Shown here piece after piece: positions 46,176 through 55,075 of a stretch of 64,000 nt of DNA (its first letter is position 1; every line of letters starts with the position of its first letter). The stretch comes from Jilunia laotingensis (GTDB taxonomy: Bacteria > Bacteroidota > Bacteroidia > Bacteroidales > Bacteroidaceae). Where the stretch lies: assembly GCF_014385165.1 (NCBI RefSeq), contig NZ_JACRTF010000001.1, positions 1,612,001-1,676,000 on the forward strand, in the 5' to 3' direction. The position numbers and the translations under genes are program-made. The notes beneath the pieces were generated by a model that made no database searches, had not been told where the DNA came from, and was given only the letters and a program-made list of their open reading frames with translations.

Positions 46176-47810
46176 CTAATTTTGCTGTTTCAGTATCTGA
46201 TCGTATTCGTCCGATTGTAATATTTCCAATGCCCGTTCCACACTCTTATTGGTCTTATTCATAATCTGGAAATATTCGTTCATATCCCAGATATCGCGGG
46301 CGATAAGTGCTTTTAGTTGCGTCTTTATCAATGGGAGTGCCCGGTCGTATTGCTCTTGGTTGAATTCTATCTTTTCTTTGTCAGCCATTTCACGCATTTG
46401 ATTCAGCAATTCATCGTCTACTTCGAACTTCTCAACGAAGTTCTCGAATTTCTTGTATTTCTTAGTTAATTCTTGCCGATGATTTTCGATGTACTTCATG
46501 GTTAATTTGATGATAACTCCTTTGGCAACAAGATTACGATGATAATTCGTATACAAGGTTGTATCGATAGGGACAAAGTAATCCGGCATGATGCCACCAC
46601 CGCCATAGATGGTGCGTCCTAATTTTTTAGTTTGGCATTTCAGGGAGTCAGGGAAATGGATACTGTCCGCGCTCATCAATTCACCGTGGTTAAAACGATT
46701 CATCAAGTCTTGATGATATTTCCTGATATTATCATCGTCTGATGAATTTTTATCCGACAGGCTCGTATCCGCTGTACTTACATAAGGCTTTTGGATGCAG
46801 CGTCCGGCAGGGGTATAATATCTTGCGACGGTCAAGCGAATCATAGATCCGTCCGGCAGATCGATGGGGCGTTGAACAAGGCCTTTTCCGAAAGAACGAC
46901 GACCTACTACTACGCCTCTATCCCAATCTTGTATGGCTCCGGTGACGATCTCGCTGGCGGAAGCCGAATATTCATCTACTAATACAATTAGCTTTCCATT
47001 ACGGAAGCCGCCATTTCCTTTGGCAAAGAATTCACTACGTTGGGCTGTCCGTCCTTCGGTATATACAATCAGTTCTTTTCCATTGAGGAATTCATTGGCA
47101 AGGTCGATGGCCGCATTGAGATAGCCTCCTCCGTTGCCTTGAAGATCGAGGATTAAATCTTTCATTCCTTTACTTTGCAATTCTTTCATTGCCTTCACGA
47201 ATTCATCAGCCGTTGTAGCACCGAAGCGGTTGATACGGATATAGCCTATCTTTGGCTTTATCATGTAAGCAGCGTCTAGGCTAAGAATAGGAATTTTATC
47301 ACGGCTGACGGTAAAATGTAGCGGGTCATTGACTCCGCGGCGGATAATAGTAAGGTCTACTTTAGAATCTTTTGGTCCGCGGAGACGTCTCATGATATCT
47401 TCCGTACTTAGTTTTATGCCGGCAATCGTTGAATCATTGACTGCAACAATACGGTCTCCGGCCAGTATCCCTACTTTTTCGGAAGGTCCGTTGCTGACCG
47501 GTTGAACTACAAGGAGGGTGTCTTCGATCATCTGAAACTGTACTCCGATACCTTCGAAGTTTCCTTGCAAGGGTTCATTCATTTTCTTTACTTCTTCGGC
47601 ATCCGAATAGGTAGAATGCGGGTCAAGCTGCGCCAGCATCTTAACAATGGCTTCCTCCACCAATTTATCTTCGTCTACTTTGTCAACGTATAAGTTGGCG
47701 ATAGCAAATTCGGCCATTTGTAGTTTCCGCATAGCCGGAGTGCCGAAATTCTGTGCCTGTGTATTCATGGCCCACAGGCAAACTAAAAGAATATATAACT
47801 TTTTCATCAT
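46176..47810 (-). CDS. S41-family C-terminal processing protease
   Basis: This periplasmic or surface serine protease (signal peptide MMKKLYILLVCLWAMNTQAQ) has an N-terminal helical region, a PDZ domain (about residues 80-160, GILAGDRIVAVND) and an S41 catalytic domain. The catalytic Ser is in YSASASEIV and the Lys in GRRSFGKGLVQ. The C-terminus (residues 420-544) is helical and charged. It is related to CtpA/Tsp-type proteases, which trim or degrade proteins with unstructured C-termini. The coaD gene ends 22 bp upstream. Confidence 0.9.
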   Translation of the reverse strand: MMKKLYILLVCLWAMNTQAQNFGTPAMRKLQMAEFAIANLYVDKVDEDKLVEEAIVKMLAQLDPHSTYSDAEEVKKMNEPLQGNFEGIGVQFQMIEDTLLVVQPVSNGPSEKVGILAGDRIVAVNDSTIAGIKLSTEDIMRRLRGPKDSKVDLTIIRRGVNDPLHFTVSRDKIPILSLDAAYMIKPKIGYIRINRFGATTADEFVKAMKELQSKGMKDLILDLQGNGGGYLNAAIDLANEFLNGKELIVYTEGRTAQRSEFFAKGNGGFRNGKLIVLVDEYSASASEIVTGAIQDWDRGVVVGRRSFGKGLVQRPIDLPDGSMIRLTVARYYTPAGRCIQKPYVSTADTSLSDKNSSDDDNIRKYHQDLMNRFNHGELMSADSIHFPDSLKCQTKKLGRTIYGGGGIMPDYFVPIDTTLYTNYHRNLVAKGVIIKLTMKYIENHRQELTKKYKKFENFVEKFEVDDELLNQMREMADKEKIEFNQEQYDRALPLIKTQLKALIARDIWDMNEYFQIMNKTNKSVERALEILQSDEYDQILKQQN

Positions 47811-47831
47811 CTAAATTACTCTTCATTTATT

Positions 47832-48284
47832 TTACATTTCCATACCTTCCGGTATGAATCTGCTAATATCTTTATTATAGCTCAGGAGTTCACGTACGAT
47901 TGTTGAACTTACGCATGTCAACTCCGGCTCTGTAAATAGCAGAATCGTTTCTATACCGGCCAGTTTACGGTTTATGTCCGCAATGGTCTCTTCGTATTCG
48001 AAGTCCTTTACGGTACGAATGCCGCGAACAATAAAGTGAGCATTTACCTGTTGTGCAAAATCGATAGTCAGGCAATCATACGACATAACTTTTATCCGGG
48101 GTTCATCCTTGTAGAGTTTCCGGATCATTTCGACACGTTTCTCTATGGGGAAATAAGTGTTTTTGTTTTCATTGATACCTATTCCGATGATTACTTCATC
48201 CATAAATGTTAATGCCCGGCTTACGACCGAATAATGTCCGATAGTGAAGGGGTCGAACGTGCCCGGAAAAATAGCTGTTCTCAT
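47832..48284 (-). CDS. coaD: Pantetheine-phosphate adenylyltransferase (CoaD)
   Basis: This enzyme makes dephospho-CoA from 4'-phosphopantetheine and ATP, the fourth step of CoA synthesis. The nucleotidyltransferase motif is [10 protein letters not shown] (the usual T/HxGH), with later [13 protein letters not shown] and SSTIVRELL, the ISSTxxR-type motif. The 150-aa length is standard. It overlaps the end of parE by 4 bp. Confidence 0.94.
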   Translation of the reverse strand: MRTAIFPGTFDPFTIGHYSVVSRALTFMDEVIIGIGINENKNTYFPIEKRVEMIRKLYKDEPRIKVMSYDCLTIDFAQQVNAHFIVRGIRTVKDFEYEETIADINRKLAGIETILLFTEPELTCVSSTIVRELLSYNKDISRFIPEGMEM

Positions 48285-50158
48285 TTTTCTGCTATGTCTT
48301 CTTCTATAACCAGATTATCAATAATAAAGTTTTGTCGTTCCATTGTATTCTTGCCCATGTAGAATTCCAACAACTCCTTGACGAGGTCTGTCTTACGTAG
48401 TGAAACCTGTTCCAGACGCATGTCTTTGCCAATGAAGTGCTTAAACTCGTCGGGGGATATCTCTCCCAGACCTTTAAATCGGGTGATCTCCGGATTAGGA
48501 CTCAATTCACGAATGGCATTGACCCGTTCTTCTTCACTGTAGCAATAGAGAGTTTTTTTCTTGTTGCGTACTCGGAAAAGTGGTGTTTGTAGGATATAAA
48601 CATGCCCTTTCTTTATCAGATCAGGGAAGAATTGCAAGAAGAAAGTGATCAGCAACAGGCGAATGTGCATTCCGTCTACATCGGCATCGGTGGCCACAAT
48701 TACTTTGTTGTAGCGTAGACCCTCTATGCCGTCTTCAATGTTAAGTGCCGCCTGTAGCAGATTGAACTCTTCATTCTCATAAACCACTTTTTTGGTCAGT
48801 CCGAAAGAGTTGAGGGGTTTACCACGCAAGCTGAATACAGCTTGTGTGTTTACATCGCGGCTTTTGGTGATGGAGCCGCTTGCAGAGTCACCCTCCGTAA
48901 TGAAAATGCAGGAATCCTCTTCAAGTTCCTTGCCCTTTGAATCGTTCAGATGGATCCGGCAATCACGGAGCTTGCGGTTGTGCAAATTTGCTTTTTTCGC
49001 ACGTTCGCGAGCCAGTTTGGTAACACCGGCTATGGCTTTACGTTCTTTTTCGGAATCCTGTATCTTTTGTTGCATGATCTCGGCAACGTCTGCATGTTTA
49101 TGCAGGTAATTGTCCAGTTCCTGTTTGATGAAGTCGCCTACGAACTTGTTTACCGTGATTCCTCCGGGAGACATATTGGTAGATCCCAGTTTGATCTTCG
49201 TCTGACTTTCAAACATCGGCTCTTCCACGTTAACGGCAATGGCAGCTACCAGTCCGTTGCGGATATCGGCATAATCCATACTCTTGTTATAGAACTCTTT
49301 GATCGTGCGGGCTATATGTTCTTTGAAGGCGCTTTGATGAGTTCCTCCTTGGGATGTATGTTGTCCGTTGACAAAGGAGTAGTACTCTTCACCATACTGT
49401 CCGGTGTGCGTAAAGGCGATTTCGATATCTTCTCCTTTGAGGTGAATGATCGGATAAAGTCCTACCGCAGTCATATTGTCATTCAGCAAGTCTACCAGTC
49501 CATTGCGTGACAAGATGCGCTGTCCGTTGTAAATGATCGCCAGACCTGTATTGAGATAGGTATAGTTCCGGAGCATTGTCTCAATAAACTCGGGTCGGAA
49601 ACTATAATTAAGGAACAAGGTATTGTCCGGTTCAAAGAAGATGTATGTACCATTACCTTCTTCTGTGTCGTGCGTTTCGTCTTTCAACAGGTTTCCTTTT
49701 GAGAAAGTGGCTGTTCGCACTTTTCCGTCACGGTAACTGCGTACTTCGAAACTTGAACTCAACGCATTGACAGCTTTTACACCGACTCCGTTCAGACCGA
49801 CACTTTTTTTGAAGGCTTTACTGTCGTACTTGCCTCCTGTATTTAGCATACTGACGGCCTCGATCAGTTTTCCTTGCGGGATGCCTCGTCCATAGTCGCG
49901 TACACTTACACGCAGATTCTCTTCGACAGTAATCTCTATTTTCTTGCCGGCTTGCATTTTGAACTCGTCGATACTGTTATCAATCACCTCTTTCAGCAAT
50001 ACATAGATTCCGTCTTCGGCATGTGCCCCGTCTCCCAGTTTACCGATATACATACCGGGACGTGTACGGACATGTTCCATGTCGCTCAGATGGCGGATGT
50101 TGTCGTCAGTGTATTCTACAGAATTATTGTTTACGGGTATCAGCTCGTTCTCTTCCAT
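48281..50158 (-). CDS. parE: DNA topoisomerase IV subunit B
   Basis: This is a type II topoisomerase ATPase subunit. The N-terminal GHKL ATPase has [13 protein letters not shown] (catalytic Glu, Mg-binding Asn) and [15 protein letters not shown]; the C-terminal part has the Toprim motif TEGDSASGS with DVDGMHIR. The 625-aa length and the start [14 protein letters not shown] favour the ParE/topoisomerase IV branch over GyrB. It decatenates daughter chromosomes together with ParC, which is not in this window. Confidence 0.9.
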   Translation of the reverse strand: MEENELIPVNNNSVEYTDDNIRHLSDMEHVRTRPGMYIGKLGDGAHAEDGIYVLLKEVIDNSIDEFKMQAGKKIEITVEENLRVSVRDYGRGIPQGKLIEAVSMLNTGGKYDSKAFKKSVGLNGVGVKAVNALSSSFEVRSYRDGKVRTATFSKGNLLKDETHDTEEGNGTYIFFEPDNTLFLNYSFRPEFIETMLRNYTYLNTGLAIIYNGQRILSRNGLVDLLNDNMTAVGLYPIIHLKGEDIEIAFTHTGQYGEEYYSFVNGQHTSQGGTHQSAFKEHIARTIKEFYNKSMDYADIRNGLVAAIAVNVEEPMFESQTKIKLGSTNMSPGGITVNKFVGDFIKQELDNYLHKHADVAEIMQQKIQDSEKERKAIAGVTKLARERAKKANLHNRKLRDCRIHLNDSKGKELEEDSCIFITEGDSASGSITKSRDVNTQAVFSLRGKPLNSFGLTKKVVYENEEFNLLQAALNIEDGIEGLRYNKVIVATDADVDGMHIRLLLITFFLQFFPDLIKKGHVYILQTPLFRVRNKKKTLYCYSEEERVNAIRELSPNPEITRFKGLGEISPDEFKHFIGKDMRLEQVSLRKTDLVKELLEFYMGKNTMERQNFIIDNLVIEEDIAEK

Positions 50159-50166
50159 TTTAGTAA

Positions 50167-51303
50167 TTATTCAATCTTTTTTGTAAACGCACGACGGCGT
50201 TTATGTTGTTCCGTTTTGAAATAATCCCACTGTGCTTGAACTTTACCGTTCATTTCCAGTTCCGGGTTGCTCTCTGCAAATATAAAACCTAATTTTTGAT
50301 AAACCGGAATTAAATCAGAAAATAACAATGCGTTAACACCTTTGTTCTGATATTCGGGTTTTACGGCTACAAGCAATAAATCGAGCATTTTCGCCCGTCT
50401 TTTCATGAACAAAGCCTTTAGCAGATAGAACCATCCGAATGGCAGCAGGCGGCCGTGTGACTTTTGCAAAGCTTCTGCCAGTGAAGGCATTGAAACACCT
50501 ACGGCTATCAGTTGATCTTCGGCATCGGTAATGAGTGTCACCATGCGCAGGTCGAGAATCGGAAGATACATCTTGACATACTGGTTGATTTGCCGTTGTG
50601 AGAGAGCCGAATATCCATATAACGGACTGTAAGCTTCGTTCATTAGTTTGAATATCTCTTGTCCGTAGTCTTTTGCTATTTTCTTTGCCGAAGTATATTT
50701 TTTTATCTTAAGGTTATACTTTCGCTGAATCAAGTCCGAAATACGTTGATGCTTTTCAGGGATGGCGTCGGGGATGTAGATTTTAAATTCTACCCAATCG
50801 GCATCTTTCCGGAACCCCAACTTCTCCATGTGTTCGGGGTAGTAAGGAAAATTGTAGATAGTAGCCATGGTGCTGAGTTGGTCGAATCCTTCTATCAGCA
50901 TTCCTTCTGCGTCGAAGTCGGTGAAGCCGAGCGGACCTTGAATGTCCGTCATACCCCGTTTTTTCCCCCATTCTTCTACAGTTTTGATTAAAGCGTCCGA
51001 TACCTCCAGATCGTCAATAAAGTCAATCCACCCGAAACGTACATCCTTTTTGTTCCAAGTTTCGTTGGCCCGTTTGTTGATGATGGCTGCTACACGTCCA
51101 ACTATTTTCCCATCTTTGTAAGCTAAGAAGTAGTCTGCTTCGCAAAACTCGAAAGCTGCGTTTTTCTTCTTGTTGAATGTGTTGAGCATGTCATCATAGA
51201 GATCGGGCACTGAGTAGGGATTCTTTTTATACATCTCATAATTGAAACGGATGAATTTGTCCAACTCTTTCCTGCAAGAGACTTGTTTGATTGTAATAGC
51301 CAT
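50167..51303 (-). CDS. GNAT-fold acyltransferase
   Basis: This 378-aa protein is a GNAT-type N-acetyltransferase-like protein. The C-terminal region has the acyl-CoA-binding stretch [20 protein letters not shown], the R/Q-x-x-G/A-like motif A. The N-terminal half ([13 protein letters not shown] at about residue 165) belongs to a broadly conserved family without a known substrate. It lies 9 bp upstream of parE and probably shares its transcript. A -7 element TATCTTTG (51327-51334, minus strand) precedes it. Confidence 0.8.
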   Translation of the reverse strand: MAITIKQVSCRKELDKFIRFNYEMYKKNPYSVPDLYDDMLNTFNKKKNAAFEFCEADYFLAYKDGKIVGRVAAIINKRANETWNKKDVRFGWIDFIDDLEVSDALIKTVEEWGKKRGMTDIQGPLGFTDFDAEGMLIEGFDQLSTMATIYNFPYYPEHMEKLGFRKDADWVEFKIYIPDAIPEKHQRISDLIQRKYNLKIKKYTSAKKIAKDYGQEIFKLMNEAYSPLYGYSALSQRQINQYVKMYLPILDLRMVTLITDAEDQLIAVGVSMPSLAEALQKSHGRLLPFGWFYLLKALFMKRRAKMLDLLLVAVKPEYQNKGVNALLFSDLIPVYQKLGFIFAESNPELEMNGKVQAQWDYFKTEQHKRRRAFTKKIE

Positions 51304-51326
51304 ATTTATGTATTTATTTGAGGATG

Positions 51327-51411
51327 CAAAGATACGTGATAATCTTCAAATTACAACGTGTAAGGAATAAAAAAACTCTCGTTATCGTTGTGCTATCTTC
51401 TTGAATTGCAG
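51327..51411 (-). repeat. Diverged direct duplication, copy 1
   Basis: This stretch is about 70% similar to 54424-54505 in the same orientation. Each copy holds the -7 element of a leftward gene and the end of an AraC-type HTH coding remnant. The words CTATCTTCTTGAATTGCAGA and its counterpart are almost the same. Confidence 0.6.
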
Positions 51412-51633
51412 AGGGGTCATTCCGGTTTGTTTGAGGAAGATCTGGTGGAAGGTAGAAATAGAATTAAAGCCTGAACGCTCGGCTATTTCGTCAATAGTCA
51501 TAGTTGGAGGTCTTCTGTTTGGCCTTTTCTTAATTCTTACTTTTAACATTGTTGATTTGCTATTAGGGTTTGGTATATGTCCCTGCACGATCATATTATG
51601 TTTGCATGATAAAAACATATATTCTTTCGGCAA
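51382..51633 (-). pseudogene. AraC-type HTH C-terminal fragment
   Basis: The last 40 residues (MTIDEIAERSGFNSISTFHQ followed by the TGMTPLQFKK type end) are the second HTH of an AraC protein. The preceding 43 residues have no family similarity. The 83-aa frame is far too short for an AraC protein and no first HTH is present. It is a remnant, probably of a regulator or a one-component system whose rest has been lost, and a second decayed copy of its end lies at 54482-54540. Confidence 0.65.
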
Positions 51634-51839
51634 AGGAATACGTATTTAACACACATTTAAAATACTATTTTTGCGAAGAATAAAAAGTGATGCTTCTATC
51701 TATAAATATAATTTATATGTTTCTGATAATTAATTGTTTGTCTTGATGTTCTTTGGAGAGATTAATTTTGGGAGGAGGTTCATTCAGGCAACGTTCTCTT
51801 GATAGTTCCGTTTGTTTTCTTTTATGCTTGTTAGTTTGT

Positions 51840-51990
51840 TAACTTCATCATTTATACTCTGTTTCCCTTTGATATATGAAATGTTTGTTATAACTTGCCA
51901 ACGAGTTTATTAGAGATGCTTTAAATCGGATTTTGTTGTTAAATATAGTCATCTATGAAAAACTTATTTTATTATTATCGTTGTTGACTT
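51840..51990 (+). repeat. Decayed copy of the start region of the TPR regulator gene
   Basis: This region is similar to 54960-55120, including a 15-of-15 identical TTTGTTATAACTTGC (51884-51898 and 55004-55018) and an ATG 57 bp after it. The frame from that ATG (51955) stops after ten codons, while a shifted frame encodes LILLLSLLTCSYS, matching the lipoprotein signal at 55076. Confidence 0.6.
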
Positions 51991-52274
51991 GTTCTTACTC
52001 TTTGTTCGGAAACGATTTATCTTTCCAACCGAGAACTCTCTCTGTTTTATGTTTGTGGCGGAGCATTGCCTGTGTTTGCGGTTTCATTCAAGCAGGTATT
52101 TTGCAGGGTGCTTTGAAGAATCAAGGAATAGAATCTTTTTTAAAGAATGAAGTGGTTTCTTGTGTGTTTGCCAACTCCCCAGGTTTTCAGATTGAGGTAT
52201 ACGTTTTCAAATCAGATTATGAAAGAGCGAAAGGAATACTAATCAAGGGATTTCCTGATTTGGTAAAAGAGTAA
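51933..52274 (+). CDS. DUF2007-like small protein with damaged N-terminus
   Basis: The last 60 residues (LQGALKNQGIESFLKNEVVS, then SDYERAKGIL) match DUF2007, a small alpha/beta domain found as a stand-alone putative signalling protein. The first 35 residues (EKLILLLSLLTCSYS) come from a shifted frame over the decayed start of a TPR lipoprotein gene. The only start is TTG. A real DUF2007 protein would begin nearer residue 40, so the gene is either using a later, unusual start or is a pseudogene. The protein has no partner genes nearby. Confidence 0.4.
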   Translation: MLLNIVIYEKLILLLSLLTCSYSLFGNDLSFQPRTLSVLCLWRSIACVCGFIQAGILQGALKNQGIESFLKNEVVSCVFANSPGFQIEVYVFKSDYERAKGILIKGFPDLVKE

Positions 52275-52416
52275 TCGTTGAAAAAGATTTTGAAATATGA
52301 ATGATGGAAAGCAGGTGTGCCAAAATGCCTTTCAATATAAAAATTAACCTCGTTTCAAATGTGGTAGTGACGGGGAGAATCTTTAAAAAGGAATATTTGA
52401 CACACTCACTTTGATC

Positions 52417-54366
52417 TTATTGTATTACGCCTGCCCATCCACCGTTTCGTACCATTTGGATGGTTATCTGCGATTTGCTGTCTACGCGGCTTTCTCTTTT
52501 TTTATAATCCATCGCTTGGCGGTCCGCATTGATGCCGTCTTCAAAAGCGGTTAATGTGAAAGACTGCCCTTCGGGCAAGAAACTGAGGTCGATGTTTACC
52601 GTACGCCCCTCGTTGTTAGTTATGCCCCCGATAAACCATTTCTCGCCTTTTCTACGGGCAATAACCACTCCTTCACCTACTTCTGCATAGAGAACTTTCG
52701 TTTCATCCCAGGTGACGGGAACACTGGAAATAAATTCAGTACAGGGAAGTTCGCGATAGTAATATACCGGATTGTCAGCCAGCATTTGCAACCCGCTTTC
52801 GAAAACCACGAACAGAGCCATCTGGTAAGCCCGTGTACCCGATCCCATGGCATTGGCACGTGTCGAACGGTTATCTTCCGGTTGGGCGGAAATCATAGAT
52901 CCCGGAGTAAAGTCCATCGGGCCGACTGCGTTGCGCATGAAAGGTAGATAGATGGTATTGGACGGTTTGCAATTGCCCCCCTGTTCCATGCCCAGAACAC
53001 CTTCGTAAGAGAGTATGTTCGGATATTTACGTTCCAGTCCGGCAGGCTTGAATGCACCGTGGAAGTCTACAAACAATTTATGTTTTGCCGCTTCTTTGGC
53101 TACCCGTTCGTAATAATTGACCATCCATTGATCGCTACGATCCATGAAGTCTATTTTTACACCTGCTATTCCCCAATCAGCGAATGTCTTGAAGAGGTCA
53201 AAGTTATTCTCAACCGTTAGCCACGTCAGCCATAACACGATTTTTACATTACGCTCTTTTCCGTACTGAATCAGTTCCGCCAAGTCGATGGTGGGATTCG
53301 GGGTATATGGGTCGCGCGTACTCTTTGCCCATCCTTCATCCATGATGATGTAAGGGATACCGAATTTCGAAGCAAAGTCAATGTAGTATTTGTATGAATC
53401 CATATTATATCCGGAACGGAAATCCACGCCGTACAGACGTGCATCGTGCCACCATTCCCAGCTCACTTGTCCCGGTTTGATCCAACTGTAATCTTCAAGC
53501 ACACATGGTGAAGAGAGGCTGTACACCATTTCATTTTCCACCAACTCTTTGTCCTCCTTCGAGATGACCATCATTCTCCACGGGAAACTGCGCTTCCCGT
53601 CCGTCTTGGCGATGTAATCAGCTTCTTTTAGAATCTTTAGGCTACGGTCTCCGTCATCACCGAATTCCAAGGGAACCTTCGGAAACAGAGATTGCATACC
53701 GTTCGTGCCGGTACTTTTCAGGAACATGCAAGGATAATCGTAGAGGTCGGCTTCCGAGATGAGGATCTTATATGCCTTGTCGGTTTCCAATAAGACAGGC
53801 AGATAACTCATTCGGTCTGTCTTTTTATACTCTTTTGTTTTGACATGGGTATACGGGTATTCGTAGGAGGTTTTGAAGCCATCGGGTTGAGACAGATGGG
53901 CGGTGTAGTCGGCAGGAAAATTAAGAACGAAGTCTTCTCCCATCACGATGTTTTCATCTTTCTTATCTGTAATGAAGCGGTAAGCCATTCCGTTGTCGAA
54001 GACACGGAACTCCACTGCATAATTACCGGCAAAATTGAGTCTGAGCGTGTTGCAATGATTCTTTACAACCGCGTTCTTGAACGGGATTTCACGCTTGATG
54101 CTTTCGTTGATCACTCCTTTTTTGGTGTTGCGGAGTTTGGGATTGTTGCCTAATGTTTCATTGGCAAGTTGCAGGTTCAGATAGCAGTCCTTTACTATCA
54201 AATCGTCATCATAAGACACTGAGTAATAGATTTTGTCTTTAATGTCGATGGATACTTGTATTTCTCCATTGGGAGATTTTACATCGATGGCTTTCGCTGC
54301 AAGCGTGTTGTTACCTGCCAGAAAGAACAGGGAAATCAGTGTGAAAAATAGTGTAGGTGTTTTCAT
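52417..54366 (-). CDS. GH97 glycoside hydrolase, predicted retaining alpha-galactosidase
   Basis: This 649-aa secreted enzyme (signal peptide residues 1-24) has the GH97 layout: N-terminal beta-sandwich to about residue 290, (beta/alpha)8 barrel to about 560 and a C-terminal beta domain. The barrel motif GVKIDFMDR puts Asp406 at the place of the nucleophile of the retaining GH97 branch (Asp415 in BtGH97b), and Glu461 in LGMEQ fits the acid/base position. The inverting SusB-type enzymes have Glu there instead. It would release alpha-linked galactose from dietary or mucin glycans in the periplasm. It has no SusC/D partner and stands between duplicated segments. Confidence 0.88.
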   Translation of the reverse strand: MKTPTLFFTLISLFFLAGNNTLAAKAIDVKSPNGEIQVSIDIKDKIYYSVSYDDDLIVKDCYLNLQLANETLGNNPKLRNTKKGVINESIKREIPFKNAVVKNHCNTLRLNFAGNYAVEFRVFDNGMAYRFITDKKDENIVMGEDFVLNFPADYTAHLSQPDGFKTSYEYPYTHVKTKEYKKTDRMSYLPVLLETDKAYKILISEADLYDYPCMFLKSTGTNGMQSLFPKVPLEFGDDGDRSLKILKEADYIAKTDGKRSFPWRMMVISKEDKELVENEMVYSLSSPCVLEDYSWIKPGQVSWEWWHDARLYGVDFRSGYNMDSYKYYIDFASKFGIPYIIMDEGWAKSTRDPYTPNPTIDLAELIQYGKERNVKIVLWLTWLTVENNFDLFKTFADWGIAGVKIDFMDRSDQWMVNYYERVAKEAAKHKLFVDFHGAFKPAGLERKYPNILSYEGVLGMEQGGNCKPSNTIYLPFMRNAVGPMDFTPGSMISAQPEDNRSTRANAMGSGTRAYQMALFVVFESGLQMLADNPVYYYRELPCTEFISSVPVTWDETKVLYAEVGEGVVIARRKGEKWFIGGITNNEGRTVNIDLSFLPEGQSFTLTAFEDGINADRQAMDYKKRESRVDSKSQITIQMVRNGGWAGVIQ

Positions 54367-54423
54367 TATTATAGTAGTTTGTTAGTAAACAGATTAGCGG
54401 ACGTACCGTTAACTTTTAGGTTA

Positions 54424-54540
54424 CAAAGATATAAGATAAACTTCGGATTGCAATGTGCAAAGGGTAAAAATAGCTATTTGCACTGTGTTATCTTCTTGAA
54501 TGGCAGATAAGGCGGATACAAATCTATTTGTTGGATAAGT
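54424..54540 (-). pseudogene. Duplication copy 2 with AraC-type end remnant
   Basis: The -7 element of the GH97 gene (TATCTTTG, 54424-54431) is followed upstream by a short reading remnant, LPFKKITQCK and stop, like the end PLQFKKIAQR of the fragment at 51382. The two segments form a direct repeat about 3.1 kb apart. Confidence 0.5.
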
Positions 54541-54668
54541 AATTGTAAAAAGTTCTTCCTTCTTTGGTTACTCCTTTATTATATTACAATTTCTGATGCT
54601 CATGCAATAATATTGAAAATGTAAAATTCTAAACGATTGATAATCAATATGTATTGACTGCTGTTTTT

Positions 54669-54744
54669 CCTCACCGATGAACACCCTCTTCATCGGTGAG
54701 GAATGGCTCCTTCATCGGTGAGGAACGACCTCTTCATCGGTGAC
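54669..54744. repeat. Array of four 10-bp cores at exact 22-bp spacing
   Basis: Cores start at 54669 (CCTCACCGAT, reverse type) and 54691, 54713, 54735 (CATCGGTGAG, CATCGGTGAG, CATCGGTGAC). The first and second form a hairpin, TTCCTCACCGATGAA with its complement. The gap 54541-55003 has no other recognisable feature. The design equals that of the array at 24924-25021. Confidence 0.75.
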
Positions 54745-55003
54745 TAACGAGGGATTCATTCCTGACCAAGAAATGATAGCATTTCCGCCTGCCGATAGTG
54801 TAAAATATAATTCCTTAATCCCACATTGAAGGACGATGGGAGAATCCTCATTCTGTCGTTACATTGACGAATGTTTTCGGGGATTTAGCATCATCGCTCT
54901 ATACATGATTTTAAGGTGAGCTTTTAGTTAGGGATATACGGAAAGTGGCTGGGTGCAAACGAGAACTGGATTTTTCTTATTCTTTCTTTTGATGATTGGA
55001 ATA

Positions 55004-55018
55004 TTTGTTATAACTTGC
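55004..55018 (+). promoter_or_regulatory. Conserved TTTGTTATAACTTGC element
   Basis: This contains the palindrome GTTATAAC and is fully identical to 51884-51898, at the same distance (57-58 bp) before an ATG. It is a likely promoter or operator part. Confidence 0.45.
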
Positions 55019-55075
55019 AGACTTATTTATAGATAAGTTCCACTAATCGGGATTTGGTATTAAAAACAATCAACT

